Source: Methylobacteriaceae bacterium
Lineage (GTDB): Bacteria > Pseudomonadota > Alphaproteobacteria > Rhizobiales > Beijerinckiaceae
NCBI GenBank assembly: GCA_020638135.1
Contig: JACKJE010000002.1
Location: forward strand, 62,001-126,000
Length of the DNA: 64,000 nt
Reading direction: 5' to 3'
Shown: positions 8,250 through 17,393 of the stretch, piece by piece
Layout of the letters: each line of letters opens with the position of its first letter
How positions within the stretch are numbered: position 1 is the stretch's first letter
Position numbers and translations under genes: made by a program
Notes under the pieces: model-generated
The model's database searches: none
What the model was told of the DNA's origin: nothing
The model's input: the letters and a program-made list of their open reading frames with translations, nothing else

Positions 8250-10390
8250 CGCACGCTCCTGCCGCGCGCCTCTGTCAAGGCGAGAGCGACACAGAGATCG
8301 GCGAGACCGAGACGTTCGAGTTCCTCCTCGACGCGCGCGAGGTCGGCGCCGTTGCGGGCGACCGCGACCATGGCGTCGATCGACCGGCTGTCGCGCGCGA
8401 TGCGGGCGGCCGCGCGGAGCTGGCCGGCGTCAATCAGCACGAGATCGAAGGCGTCGTCGTCGTGGTCGACGCCGTCATCGGCGCCGTCGTCCGCGCCGAG
8501 CGGCTGGAGCAGGATTTCACCGTCGCCGTCCCGACGCAGAATGCGCGCGCGCGCGCCGCTACGGCGCAGCGTCGCCGGTTCGAAATCGTCGGCGAAATCT
8601 GAAAGCGCAGGCGCGCGCGCGTTGCGATCGACGATCAGGACGCGCAGGCCGCGGTTGCAGGCAGCGTGAGCGAGCGACAAGGCGATGGCCGAAGCGCCGC
8701 TGCCGGAAGCCGCGCCGCCGACCAGGACAAACGGCGTTCTGCCCGATGCGGCGAGCGCATCGAGCAGGCTGTCGAACAGAGCGTCGATTTCGGCGCGATA
8801 GTCTCCGGATGCGCGCATCGCGGGCGCGATCGACGCCGGGCCGGCGCGCGCCGGCGCGCCGCGGTGTCGCGGCAAGTCGGGAATTTCGTGCTCCCTGCGC
8901 GGCGGCGGCGCCCAGAGCCTTGCGTTTGTCGCCGCAGCGCCAAGCGAGGTCGGACGTCTGGCGTCTTTCAACCGCGTCGGAGCAGCAGCTGGGCGCCGGC
9001 GCGACCGATACTCCGACACCAGCGCCGCAGCGATCCACAGATTGACGCCGGCGACGAAGGCGATGAGGAAAGCCGGCAGGGTTTTGGGACTCGACGGCGC
9101 CATGGGGGCCGAGGGCGGACTGATCAGCATGGCGAGCGGCGCGGAAATCGGATCGCGCCGCACCGTCTCGCGCGCGGCGAGCGCCTTCTCGTAGGATGTG
9201 CGCAAAGCGGCGGCGGCGCGGTCGAGATCGTTCAGTTCGACGCGCTTGTCGCCGACCTTGTTGGTCGAGATTTCGAGCGAGCTGACGAGCTTGGTCGCCG
9301 TCCGCTCAGCCTCGCGCGCGGTCTTCAACTCGCGTTCGGTCGCCTGGGCAATCCTGTGCTGTTCGGCGCGGATCTGCGTGCGCGTCGATTCCATCTGTTT
9401 CTGGATCGTCAAATAGCTCGGATGACGCGGGCCGAGGACGGATTGCGCATAGGCCTCGTCGCGCGCGAGCGCGGCATAATCCGACCGCAACTTCTCGATC
9501 ACCGGCGAGCGCAGGTCCTCGTTGACGGTCTGCGCATCGAGGCCGGCGGCGAGCGCCGCCCGGATCTGGGCATAACGCGCCTCCAAGTCGGCGCGCTTGC
9601 CATGCGCGACGACGAGCGCACTGTTGGCGTCCTTCAGGCGCTGTTCCGGCGAGCTACGGCCCTCGGAAACGACGAGTTCATGCTTGTCGCGATAGTCCTG
9701 CGCCTTGCGTTCGGCGGTTTCCATACGCTCGCGCAGATCGTTCAGCTTGCGGTCGATCGCGGCGCGCTCGCGATCGGAGACGTCGTCGGTCAGGCGCGCC
9801 TTGGCGGCGAGATAGGCGTCGGCGAGCGCCTGGGCGATGGCGATCGCCTGCTGGCGCGTGCGGCCCTTGACCTCGACATCGATGACGTAATTGCGCTCGC
9901 TGCGCTTCATCGCGATCGATTTTTCGAGCCGCTCGGCGGCCGCCTGGCGGCGCAGGTCGGCGCCCGGCGCCGCGCCGCCCGTGACGGAGCGCAAAGCCTC
10001 GAAGATCGAACCGACGAGACCGGGCGCCTCGTCGGCCAAATGCTGTTCGTCCACCACCTTGAGCAGCACGATCTGCGAGGTGATCAGCCGCATCTGGCTT
10101 TCGACGAGGGCGGAGTCCGGGTTTTGCGGCATCGGCGCAGCGTCGACGCCGGCGGGCACGCGTTCGCGCGGGTCGAGCAGTAGCGACATGGTCGCCGTAT
10201 AGGTCCTGGGCGCGATCAGCGCGTAGGCGAAGGCGAGACCGAGCGTCAGCGCGAGACAGGGCGCGAGCAGGCGCAGGCGCGAGAAGACGGCGCGCGACAT
10301 TTCGCCGATGTCCATCGAAGGCGCGCGATCGTCGCCGGCCGTGGCGTACGGCCGGTCGAACGATCCATAACCTTCAGCCCGCAAGGCCAT
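8246..10390 (-). CDS. GumC/Wzc-type polysaccharide chain-length protein with degenerate kinase domain
   Basis: A 714-residue protein starting MALRAEGYGSF. A GTG at 10543 would overlap the xylanase stop and add 51 residues, but that stretch is AT-rich and looks like a promoter. A Wzz-type N-terminus has one membrane segment (LLAPCLALTLGLAFAYALIA), then a long periplasmic coiled-coil region (about residues 180-430), a GNVR-like part and a second membrane segment (FLIAFVAGVNLWIAAALV). The C-terminal 161 residues resemble the BY-kinase/ParA-like domain. The P-loop, however, is GGAASGSGASA (about 558-568) with no lysine, Walker A' ends VDRN, and there is no tyrosine cluster. Walker B (LVLIDAG) remains. 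It probably controls chain length and export without kinase activity. Confidence 0.8.
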   Translation of the reverse strand: MALRAEGYGSFDRPYATAGDDRAPSMDIGEMSRAVFSRLRLLAPCLALTLGLAFAYALIAPRTYTATMSLLLDPRERVPAGVDAAPMPQNPDSALVESQMRLITSQIVLLKVVDEQHLADEAPGLVGSIFEALRSVTGGAAPGADLRRQAAAERLEKSIAMKRSERNYVIDVEVKGRTRQQAIAIAQALADAYLAAKARLTDDVSDRERAAIDRKLNDLRERMETAERKAQDYRDKHELVVSEGRSSPEQRLKDANSALVVAHGKRADLEARYAQIRAALAAGLDAQTVNEDLRSPVIEKLRSDYAALARDEAYAQSVLGPRHPSYLTIQKQMESTRTQIRAEQHRIAQATERELKTAREAERTATKLVSSLEISTNKVGDKRVELNDLDRAAAALRTSYEKALAARETVRRDPISAPLAMLISPPSAPMAPSSPKTLPAFLIAFVAGVNLWIAAALVSEYRSRRRPAAAPTRLKDARRPTSLGAAATNARLWAPPPRREHEIPDLPRHRGAPARAGPASIAPAMRASGDYRAEIDALFDSLLDALAASGRTPFVLVGGAASGSGASAIALSLAHAACNRGLRVLIVDRNARAPALSDFADDFEPATLRRSGARARILRRDGDGEILLQPLGADDGADDGVDHDDDAFDLVLIDAGQLRAAARIARDSRSIDAMVAVARNGADLARVEEELERLGLADLCVALALTEARGRSVR

Positions 10391-10466
10391 ACGAATCTTA
10401 CGCTTTCGCTCGTCGCGCCGGGCAGCCGGCCAAGCGGCCAACCAATTGCGGAAAACGTAAAGGTTT

Positions 10467-10474
10467 ATGGTTAC
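10467..10474 (-). promoter_or_regulatory. Possible CtrA-like half-site upstream of the chain-length gene
   Basis: The minus strand reads GTAACCAT, 7 of 8 bases of the alphaproteobacterial CtrA half-site TTAACCAT, in an AT-rich stretch 77 bases before the preferred start of the chain-length gene. This is only a weak match. Confidence 0.2.
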
Positions 10475-10539
10475 GAATTGCTTAGGAGACAGCCGTCGGC
10501 GTCCTAGCTGGACCTGAGCAAATTCAGGCGTTTGCGCGC

Positions 10540-11637
10540 TCACGGCGTCGGCCTCCCGGCGCCCGCCGCTCGTGCGCGAAACGCCTCGATCATGGCCTGG
10601 CGCATCGGCTTCGGCCGGCCATCGTCGTCGAAAGGCAGCGGGCGCGGCATGCGCGCCGGGCCGAACATGTGCTTGCGCGGCAGGCTCCGGTACCAGCTGT
10701 AGCGGTCGGACAATTGCCAGGTCGCGATCAGCCGGACTGCAGGAACGGCCAACACATTGGACAGGAACTCGCCCGCGAGCGCCGCTGCCGCCGCGTCCCG
10801 TTCGGCGGCGCTATCCGGATAGACCGAATCGTCTACATCGAATTCACTGATATAGACCTCGAGGTCCTGCGCGCCGAAATCGGCGACATAGCGGGCGAAC
10901 TCCTTGTAGTTGTGTGGGAATTTCGGCTGCAGATGCGATTCCAGGCCAATAGCGTGCAGCGGCGCGCCGGCATCGCGCAGGCGGTCGACGAGGCCGGCGA
11001 GCAGCGGCCGGATCGACCGACCCCAGTCGCCGTCGTTGTCGCATTGGGCCTCGTTGAGCGTCAGCCTGGCGGTCTTGTCGACGGCGGCAACACGGCGGAA
11101 TGCTCGTTCCACATAGGCAGACCCCATGGCGGCGAACCAAGGCCCGTCGCGCCAGCCGCCGGCCCTGCGGTCGATCGGCCAGAAGGGCTCGTTGACAACA
11201 TCCCAGGAATGCAGAGCTCCGGCGTAGCGAGCGGCGACCCGGTCGATATGCTCGTCGAAGACGCGTTCGATTTCGCGGCCCGACAGTTTCTTCAGCCAGG
11301 CCGGCGCATTGTCGTTCCAGATCAGCGTATGGCCGCGTACGAGCTTTCCCTCGGCCTTCGCGGCGGCGACGATGCGGTCGGCGGGCGCGAAATTCCAGAC
11401 GTCTTCAGCCGGGCGCAGCCAGTCGAATTTCAGCGCGACGTCGGTCACGAGCAGCTGCGTCTCGCGCCGGTAGAGATCGAAATAGGCGGGATCGTCGAAG
11501 GCCGCGGCGTCGATGGATGCGCCGAAAACCAGGCCGGCGCGCGCGGCGGCCGAGGCCAGCGTCTCAGGCTCTACGGCGCGCAGCGGTTGCGCGGCGCTCG
11601 CGGCGGCGCCGGCGAGGAGATCGCGGCGCGAGATCAT
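10540..11637 (-). CDS. GH10 family endo-1,4-beta-xylanase-like glycoside hydrolase, Tat/secreted
   Basis: A 365-residue glycoside hydrolase family 10 enzyme. The N-terminus MISRRDLLAGAAASAAQPLRA has a twin-arginine-like motif and hydrophobic core, so export is expected. The acid/base glutamate is E150 in SWDVVNEPF and the nucleophile is E265 in VYISEFDVDD. GHTLIWNDNAPAW and HAIGLESHL are further GH10 landmarks. In a polysaccharide biosynthesis operon such an enzyme more probably trims or releases the nascent polymer than feeds on plant xylan; that is inference. Its ATG overlaps the stop of the upstream beta-propeller gene (ATGA). A longer reading to 12408 merely runs through that gene in another frame. 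Confidence 0.88.
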   Translation of the reverse strand: MISRRDLLAGAAASAAQPLRAVEPETLASAAARAGLVFGASIDAAAFDDPAYFDLYRRETQLLVTDVALKFDWLRPAEDVWNFAPADRIVAAAKAEGKLVRGHTLIWNDNAPAWLKKLSGREIERVFDEHIDRVAARYAGALHSWDVVNEPFWPIDRRAGGWRDGPWFAAMGSAYVERAFRRVAAVDKTARLTLNEAQCDNDGDWGRSIRPLLAGLVDRLRDAGAPLHAIGLESHLQPKFPHNYKEFARYVADFGAQDLEVYISEFDVDDSVYPDSAAERDAAAAALAGEFLSNVLAVPAVRLIATWQLSDRYSWYRSLPRKHMFGPARMPRPLPFDDDGRPKPMRQAMIEAFRARAAGAGRPTP

Positions 11638-13112
11638 GGCGCCGCCCCCTGCCCCGGCGCGCCGCGCTTGCGCGCGGGACCGACGGCATCGATGAACTCG
11701 AAGCCGCCGCCGAGGTTGAGCGTGTGCACGCCGTCGGGCGGCGCGCCGGCCGGCGGGCCAAGGCGCGCCGTCACCGTCTGGCGCAGGCCGTCGACGCCGA
11801 CATGATCGATGCGGCACAGCGCGAGGCCCCTGCCATAGCCGCCGACGCAATCCTGCGCCGGCCGCCATAGCGCGCCGCCGATCGCCTGAACATGGCCGCC
11901 CGGGCGCGCGCAGGAGGCGTCGACGAGAACCGGCCCGTCGCCGCAACGCATCCAGGGCCCAAGCAGGTCCGGCGACGAAAACAGCGACAGGCAATCCCAG
12001 CTCGAGCCGCCCTCGCCCGTGGTCGCGGTCAGCCACCAGCGGCCGCCTGCCTCGAAGGGCGTAGCGTCCGAAATATCGAGCCCCTCGATCAGCGTCCGGT
12101 CGCGAACCCAGCGATCGGGAAAACGTTCGGCGCGATAGAGATCGAGCCTGCGGCCGCCCGAGGATTCCGGCATCATCCAGATTTCGCCGGAATGCCGAAA
12201 AACGACGGGGTAGGACAGGTGGCAGTCGGCCTCGAGCACGACGCGCGGCGCGTCGGCGCGGCCGTAGGCGTCGAGAGCAGCGACGGAGATGACGCCCTTT
12301 CCGCTCGCGTAGGGAAATTCCTCGCAGAACAGGTAGAGCCTTCCCTCGTGCTCGAACGGAAAGGGATCGGCGTAATAGCGGGCGCGATCGTCGGCGAGCC
12401 AGCTCCATTCGCCCCCGCCCCAGTCCTGCCGCGCCATGGCGCCACTCCCAGCGGCGAGCGGGCGCCAGCCGATGCGCCAGTGCTGGTCATGCGCGAGGAG
12501 ACGCGCGAGCCGCGCCCGCGCGCGGCCGGCGAGCGCCGCGGCGATGAAAGCGAGCGGGCGGCGCCGCGCGACCACCCCTTTCTTCGCGCGCGCCTCACCC
12601 CGCGTCGCATGGCGCAGCGCAAGCGGCGCGAGCGTGAGAATGCGCGCGGCGATCGCCTCGCGGCCGGCGCACAGCGACCACGGCTGCTCCTGCGCGGGCA
12701 GGCCCTCGGCCAGAATCTCGAATGCATCGCCGCGCATGCGCGCCAGCGTGAGACGCGGCATGCGGCCGTCGAGCAGCGCGGCGTCGCGCGCAACATCGCC
12801 CGGCGCGTCGTCGTAGAGCGGCGCAATGGCGCCTTCGAGCGGCGTCGGCGCGCCGGAGAGATCGACGACGATTTCATCGTCCTCGACCTGCGACGAAGCA
12901 ATCGGCGGATCGTCCCGCCGATCGCACAATATCCCGCTCACGCCGAACAGCAGGCGATCGAGCTCTTCGCAGAGGCGCAGCGCCGGAGACGACGCCGGCG
13001 CGGGCGCCATGGCGAGGCCGACGCGTGCGCCAGAAACCGCCAGCCGGTCGCGCAATTCCAAGTGCCAGCGGCAAACGCCGCCCTGCGGGAGAAGGAGGCG
13101 GACCGCGCTCAT
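11634..13112 (-). CDS. GINT1-like beta-propeller protein of polysaccharide loci
   Basis: A 492-residue protein. The C-terminal 280 residues have repeated blade-like motifs: YYADPFPFEHEGRLYLFCEE, LSYPVVFRHSGEIWMMPES, RRLDLYRAERFPDRW and DISDATPFEAGGRWWLTAT. These match the five-bladed propeller domain of the glucosamine inositolphosphorylceramide transferase 1-like family, which often sits in bacterial polysaccharide and lipid glycosylation loci. The N-terminal 200 residues are Ala/Arg-rich and I do not recognise them. In related proteins that region may be formyltransferase-like. It heads the leftward operon and is divergent from a GT4 gene 74 bp away. The activity is unknown; sugar transfer or recognition is a guess from the family name. 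Confidence 0.72.
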   Translation of the reverse strand: MSAVRLLLPQGGVCRWHLELRDRLAVSGARVGLAMAPAPASSPALRLCEELDRLLFGVSGILCDRRDDPPIASSQVEDDEIVVDLSGAPTPLEGAIAPLYDDAPGDVARDAALLDGRMPRLTLARMRGDAFEILAEGLPAQEQPWSLCAGREAIAARILTLAPLALRHATRGEARAKKGVVARRRPLAFIAAALAGRARARLARLLAHDQHWRIGWRPLAAGSGAMARQDWGGGEWSWLADDRARYYADPFPFEHEGRLYLFCEEFPYASGKGVISVAALDAYGRADAPRVVLEADCHLSYPVVFRHSGEIWMMPESSGGRRLDLYRAERFPDRWVRDRTLIEGLDISDATPFEAGGRWWLTATTGEGGSSWDCLSLFSSPDLLGPWMRCGDGPVLVDASCARPGGHVQAIGGALWRPAQDCVGGYGRGLALCRIDHVGVDGLRQTVTARLGPPAGAPPDGVHTLNLGGGFEFIDAVGPARKRGAPGQGAAP

Positions 13113-13186
13113 GCCGCCGCCCGTTTCCCATGTCCGGCGCCATCGCCTACAAGGCGTGGGTTCGACGGAAACGCGCGATTCGACCG

Positions 13187-14278
13187 ATGAAGGCCCGTAG
13201 ACTGCTGTTCTACACGCATGCGCTGGTCGGCGGCGGCGCGGAACGCGTCTGGGCGCGGCTCGCGCAAGGTTTCGCCGCGCGCGGCGACGAGGTCGATTTC
13301 GTCGTCGATTTCGAATCGCAGGAGAATGTCCGGTTTCTCGGCGACCGGGCGCGGCTCGTGGTTCTGCCGAAGGGCCACGGCGCCGCGACGCTGGCGCTTG
13401 CCCGACATCTGCGCAACCGGCGGCCGCACGCCAGCCTGTCGGCGATCTCCGTCTCGAACCTGAAGCACTCGGCCGCCGCCGCGCTTGCCGGCCGGCGCGA
13501 CCGCGCGATCCTCAGCTATCACGGCTTCTACGAAAACGAACCCGAGCGGCTGAGCAACATCGGCTACCGCCTGACGCGGGCGCTGACCGGCGCGACGGCC
13601 GCCACGGTCGCGGTCTCCGACAGTTTGCGCTCGGACCTGATCGCGCGTTTCGGCGTCGCGCCCGAACGTGTGGCCACGCTGTTCAATCCGGCCGCGCCCG
13701 AACCCTTTCCGCCTGATCGTTCCGCCGCCGAGATTGCAGCGCGCGCGCCGCTCGTCGTCGCTATCGGCCGTCTCGCGCCCGACAAGAATTTTGTCGGGCT
13801 GATGCGCGCCTTCGCCGGCGTGAAGACGCCCGGCGCGCGTCTGCGCATTCTCGGCGAGGGGCGGATGCGCGGCGCGCTGCTCGCGCTGCGTCGCGAACTC
13901 GGTCTGGAGGATCGCGTGGACCTGCCGGGCTTCGCGCCGGATGTCGCGGCGCATCTCGTCGAGGCGCGCTGCTTCGTCCTGTCCTCGTTGAAAGAGACGT
14001 TCGGCCTCGCCTGCGTCGAGGCGCTCGCCTGCGGCCTGCCCTGCATCGTGACCGCCTGTGGCGGGCCGCAGGAGATCATCAACGCGCCGGAGCTGGGCGC
14101 AGTCGTACCTATCGGCAATACTGTCGCGCTTGCCGCGGCCATCGACACGGCGCTCGCAAATCCCGGCGATCCGGCGCCGCGACAGGCGCGCGCGAAGGAC
14201 TTTACGCTCGAGACAGCGCTCGATCGTTACGATGAACTGATTGGTCGCGTCATGTCGCATGCACGATCTCCGACCTGA
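13187..14278 (+). CDS. GT4 family glycosyltransferase
   Basis: A 363-residue GT-B fold retaining glycosyltransferase. It starts with the usual beta-strand and glycine loop (LLFYTHALVGGGAERVWARL) and has the nucleotide-sugar segment VVAIGRLAPDKNFVGLMRAF in the middle. The catalytic EX7E-like region is SSLKETFGLACVEALACG with the following GGPQEI. The start MKARRLLF is chosen; an in-frame ATG 55 bases upstream (MSGAIAYKAW) is possible. It points away from the leftward operon, and its last 29 bases overlap the end of the convergent GMC oxidoreductase gene. It probably adds one sugar of the repeat unit. Confidence 0.88.
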   Translation: MKARRLLFYTHALVGGGAERVWARLAQGFAARGDEVDFVVDFESQENVRFLGDRARLVVLPKGHGAATLALARHLRNRRPHASLSAISVSNLKHSAAAALAGRRDRAILSYHGFYENEPERLSNIGYRLTRALTGATAATVAVSDSLRSDLIARFGVAPERVATLFNPAAPEPFPPDRSAAEIAARAPLVVAIGRLAPDKNFVGLMRAFAGVKTPGARLRILGEGRMRGALLALRRELGLEDRVDLPGFAPDVAAHLVEARCFVLSSLKETFGLACVEALACGLPCIVTACGGPQEIINAPELGAVVPIGNTVALAAAIDTALANPGDPAPRQARAKDFTLETALDRYDELIGRVMSHARSPT

Positions 14279-15923
14279 TCTCCGCCTTGCTCGCGCTTAC
14301 CCCGGCGAGATGTTCGGCGAGCCGCACGGCGAACGCCATGATCGACAAAGTCGGATTGGCCTGGCTAGACGTGCAGAAGACCGCCGAACTCGCCACGAAG
14401 AGATTGGGCGCGTCGAAGCAGCGCAGATCGCGATCGACGACGCCCTCGTCGCGCGTCGCGCCCATGCGGGCCGTGCCGATCTGGTGCGTGCCGTGCGACA
14501 TGCGCGCAACGACGGCGTCGACGTTTTCGGCTTCGGGTTGCCGATAGTGGACTTCCGCGATGTTCGAACGCTCCAGCCAATCGGCGAGGCGTTGATGCGC
14601 GCGCACGACGCCTTCAGCATCCTCGCGCGAGAACCTGAGGTCGATGCGCAGGCGCGGCGCGCCGAGCCGGTCTGTCGTATCGGACAGGGTCACGCGGCTG
14701 TCGGCGCGCGGGCTCTGCTCGCAATGGTAGGACAGGCCATAGCGCATCGAGCGGTTGCGAATGAAATAGCCGGGAATGCGCTCGGCGGCGAGATAGCGGC
14801 GATAGACGAATCGCACGAGAAAGGCCGCCATACGCGGCGCATCCGACAGAACGTTGCGTAGATGCGGCGGCCATTCGACATGCGGTCCGACATGGCGAAT
14901 ACGGATCGCTTCCGGCAGCAAGAGGTCTTTCAGAACCGGGGTCGACAGCGCGAGCGCGACTGCCGACAGGGCGCCGGAGCGGTGGCGGGGATCGGCGATC
15001 GGCGGCACGATCGGCCAGAAGCAGATGTTGGGCAGGCCGTGTTCCTGCTGCAGCGCGAGGCTCGGCGTGAAGCGGCGGCGAATGTAGGAGCCCTTGCCGT
15101 CGCGCAGCAGATCGAAGGCGTCATCGAAACGGTCGTCGCGGAAAAAGATGTCCGAGATTTCGCCGATGATATGGCCCATGTAGTAGCGGCCGAGTGGGCC
15201 CTCGCCGCCGCCGAACATGCCGGGCCGCCTGCGTTGCGCGATCAACAGGAGGCGCGTCGATTCAAGGCCGCCGGCGGCGACGACGAAACGATCGGCGCGG
15301 ATGCTGCGGCGCCGGCCGTCGCCGCCGACGACGATGGCCGCCTCGATCGCGCCGGAATCGGCAATGTCGAAATCGACGACGCTCGCGCCGAGCCTGACGT
15401 CGACAAGCTGCGATTGCGCCAGCGCGCGCGCGTGCGCCTTCTGCATCCTCGGAATGTTGCTCGCGCGCTCGATCGACTCGAAGGCGAAATCGTCGTCGGC
15501 CGCGCGCACGCCGGGCATGGGCGCCTCGAAGACCGGCTGACCGCAGGTCGCGTAGCGGCAGGCGGCCTCGTAGTAGGGCGCGATGTCCGCATATCCGATC
15601 GGCCAGCGCGCGCCCTGCGCGAAGGGGCGCGGCTCGAAATCGCAGGGGTCGAGCGGCATGCTGCGGCCGCCCCAGAGATTGGAGGCGCCGCCGAGACGCC
15701 GCGCGACAGCGATGCTCATGTCGTCGTGCACGGCGGGATCGACAATGTCGGCGCTCGACAGATCCTGCGCAGGTCCCGCGCCGACGTCGCCGGATTCGAG
15801 CACGAGCGACGGGCGCCCGCGCGCGGCGAGTTCGAGCGCGAGCGTCAGGCCGGCCGGCCCCGAGCCGATGATGCAGGTCTCGCATCGCGCATCGTCGTAG
15901 GTTGTCGCCAGGTCGCGGATCAT
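14250..15923 (-). CDS. GMC family FAD-dependent oxidoreductase
   Basis: A 557-residue flavoprotein of the glucose-methanol-choline family. The dinucleotide-binding motif is CIIGSGPAGLTLALELAARG near residue 17. RRLGGASNLWGGRSMPLDP is the second GMC signature region, and SHGTHQIGTARMG carries the conserved active-site histidine region near the C-terminus. Such enzymes oxidise primary alcohols or sugar hydroxyls. In a polysaccharide locus it may oxidise a sugar nucleotide, lipid-linked sugar or polymer end. It is coupled by a 4 bp overlap to the upstream GT4 gene and converges on the other GT4. Confidence 0.85.
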   Translation of the reverse strand: MIRDLATTYDDARCETCIIGSGPAGLTLALELAARGRPSLVLESGDVGAGPAQDLSSADIVDPAVHDDMSIAVARRLGGASNLWGGRSMPLDPCDFEPRPFAQGARWPIGYADIAPYYEAACRYATCGQPVFEAPMPGVRAADDDFAFESIERASNIPRMQKAHARALAQSQLVDVRLGASVVDFDIADSGAIEAAIVVGGDGRRRSIRADRFVVAAGGLESTRLLLIAQRRRPGMFGGGEGPLGRYYMGHIIGEISDIFFRDDRFDDAFDLLRDGKGSYIRRRFTPSLALQQEHGLPNICFWPIVPPIADPRHRSGALSAVALALSTPVLKDLLLPEAIRIRHVGPHVEWPPHLRNVLSDAPRMAAFLVRFVYRRYLAAERIPGYFIRNRSMRYGLSYHCEQSPRADSRVTLSDTTDRLGAPRLRIDLRFSREDAEGVVRAHQRLADWLERSNIAEVHYRQPEAENVDAVVARMSHGTHQIGTARMGATRDEGVVDRDLRCFDAPNLFVASSAVFCTSSQANPTLSIMAFAVRLAEHLAGVSASKAEIRSEIVHAT

Positions 15924-17197
15924 GCCGGCTGCGCCTCGCGCGCGACATGGGCGGCAATCGCCGGCGACAGTTCCGCGTAGAGCGCGGTCATCTCGCGATA
16001 GTAGCGATCGCGCGTGAAAGTCGTCGTCGCGCGCTCGCGGGCCAGCGCGCCCATGCGCGCGAGCGCTGCGTCATCGAGCGCGAAGGCGCGGGCGAGCGCG
16101 GCGACGAGCGAGGCGAGATCGGAGGGCGCGGCGAGGAAGCCGGTTGCGCCCTCCTCGACCATCTCGGGCAGGCCGCCGATCGTCGTCACCAGCGAGGGCT
16201 TGCCGCGCGCCTGCGCCTCGAGAATGCTTTTCGGCGCGATCTCGTACCAGACCGATGGCAGGGCGACGAGGCTCGCGGCTTCGACATGCGCCCACAGCGC
16301 CGCGCCCTTGAGATGGCCGAGAAAGGCGCAGGCGCCGCCGCGCGCCATCGCGCGAGCCTGCAATTCGTCGCGCTTCGGCCCGTCGCCGACCACGACGAGG
16401 GGAACGCCGACCCGGGCGCAGGCGTCGATCAGCAGATCGACGCCCTTCTCCGCTGACAGGCGCCCGAAGAACAGGACGTGACGGCCATATTTTTCCCGCA
16501 GGGCGGCGACGTTCGTCGGGTCGACCGGCGCATCGTCGGCGCTTTCGAAGAAATTCGGAATGTAGCGCAGCTTGTCCGGCGCAAAGCCGTGCTCGGCGAA
16601 TTTGTCGACGATGAAGCGCGCGGGTCCGATGAAGCGCGAGACGGCGTCGCGCAGCGCGCCGACGCGCCATTGCACGAAACCGTCGAGCGCATAGAGCGCA
16701 TCCATGGCGAGCGAGCCGTGCGTGCAGCGATTGACCAGACACCGCCACTGCCGGCCGCCGCGACATTGCTCGCAGACGCCCATGCGCTCCGTGTAGAAAT
16801 GATAGGCGGGGCAGATCAGCTTGTAGTCGTGCAGCGTGTAGACCATCGGCACGCCGCGCTCGCGCGCGGGCTTGAGGATGGCGTTGGTCAGATGATGATA
16901 GACGCCGTGCGCGTGAATGATGTCGGGCTTGAAGTCGTCGAGCAGGCGCGTGAATTTTTCGCGCGCTTCGCCGGAGTGAAAGAAGCGCGGCGTCGCGGCC
17001 AACCCGGCGAGGCCCGACGGCGGCTCGAAGCGCTCGGGGAAATAATCGCTCCAGTCCGAGGGCTCGTTGTCGGGATGCGCCATGGCGAATTCCGCGCAAT
17101 CCCAGCCGCGTTCGCGGAACAGCGCGAGGTGGTCGAGATGCACGCCCTCGGCGCCGCCCTTGCGGTGATGCAGGCGATGGATGGCGAGCAGGCGCAT
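15920..17197 (-). CDS. GT4 family glycosyltransferase with cysteine-rich insert
   Basis: A 425-residue GT-B glycosyltransferase. The N-terminal acceptor domain begins LLAIHRLHHRKGGAEGVHL. Typical elements follow: DIIHAHGVYHHL, YTLHDYKLICPAYHF, and the donor-side motifs FFGRLSAEKGVDLLIDA and SVWYEIAPKSILEAQARGKP. Around residue 140 there is CEQCRGGRQWRCLVNRC, a cysteine cluster found in a subgroup of bacterial GT4 enzymes and possibly metal-binding. It starts its own leftward unit with the GMC oxidoreductase and has an AT-rich spacer upstream. Confidence 0.87.
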   Translation of the reverse strand: MRLLAIHRLHHRKGGAEGVHLDHLALFRERGWDCAEFAMAHPDNEPSDWSDYFPERFEPPSGLAGLAATPRFFHSGEAREKFTRLLDDFKPDIIHAHGVYHHLTNAILKPARERGVPMVYTLHDYKLICPAYHFYTERMGVCEQCRGGRQWRCLVNRCTHGSLAMDALYALDGFVQWRVGALRDAVSRFIGPARFIVDKFAEHGFAPDKLRYIPNFFESADDAPVDPTNVAALREKYGRHVLFFGRLSAEKGVDLLIDACARVGVPLVVVGDGPKRDELQARAMARGGACAFLGHLKGAALWAHVEAASLVALPSVWYEIAPKSILEAQARGKPSLVTTIGGLPEMVEEGATGFLAAPSDLASLVAALARAFALDDAALARMGALARERATTTFTRDRYYREMTALYAELSPAIAAHVAREAQPA

Positions 17198-17393
17198 CAG
17201 GGCGCCGCGCCAGGCCCCGCCGCGCCTGCCTCGACCATGTCAACGAAAATGCAATTCATCGCAGCGCGCCTCTCGGCGCCGCGCAATCGCGCGACCCTCC
17301 CCACGAGCTATAGGGCGCGCGCGCGAATTCTCGTGAATTTTCGGCTTTAACGGTAAATTTACGACGCCAGCTAAGACGCCCGGCGCGCGCAGC

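Noticed and set aside
10540..12408. A 622-residue reading that extends the GH10 protein upstream
   Set aside because: The added 257 residues are Arg-rich and overlap the propeller gene in another frame; the Tat-like signal peptide at 11637 marks the true start.
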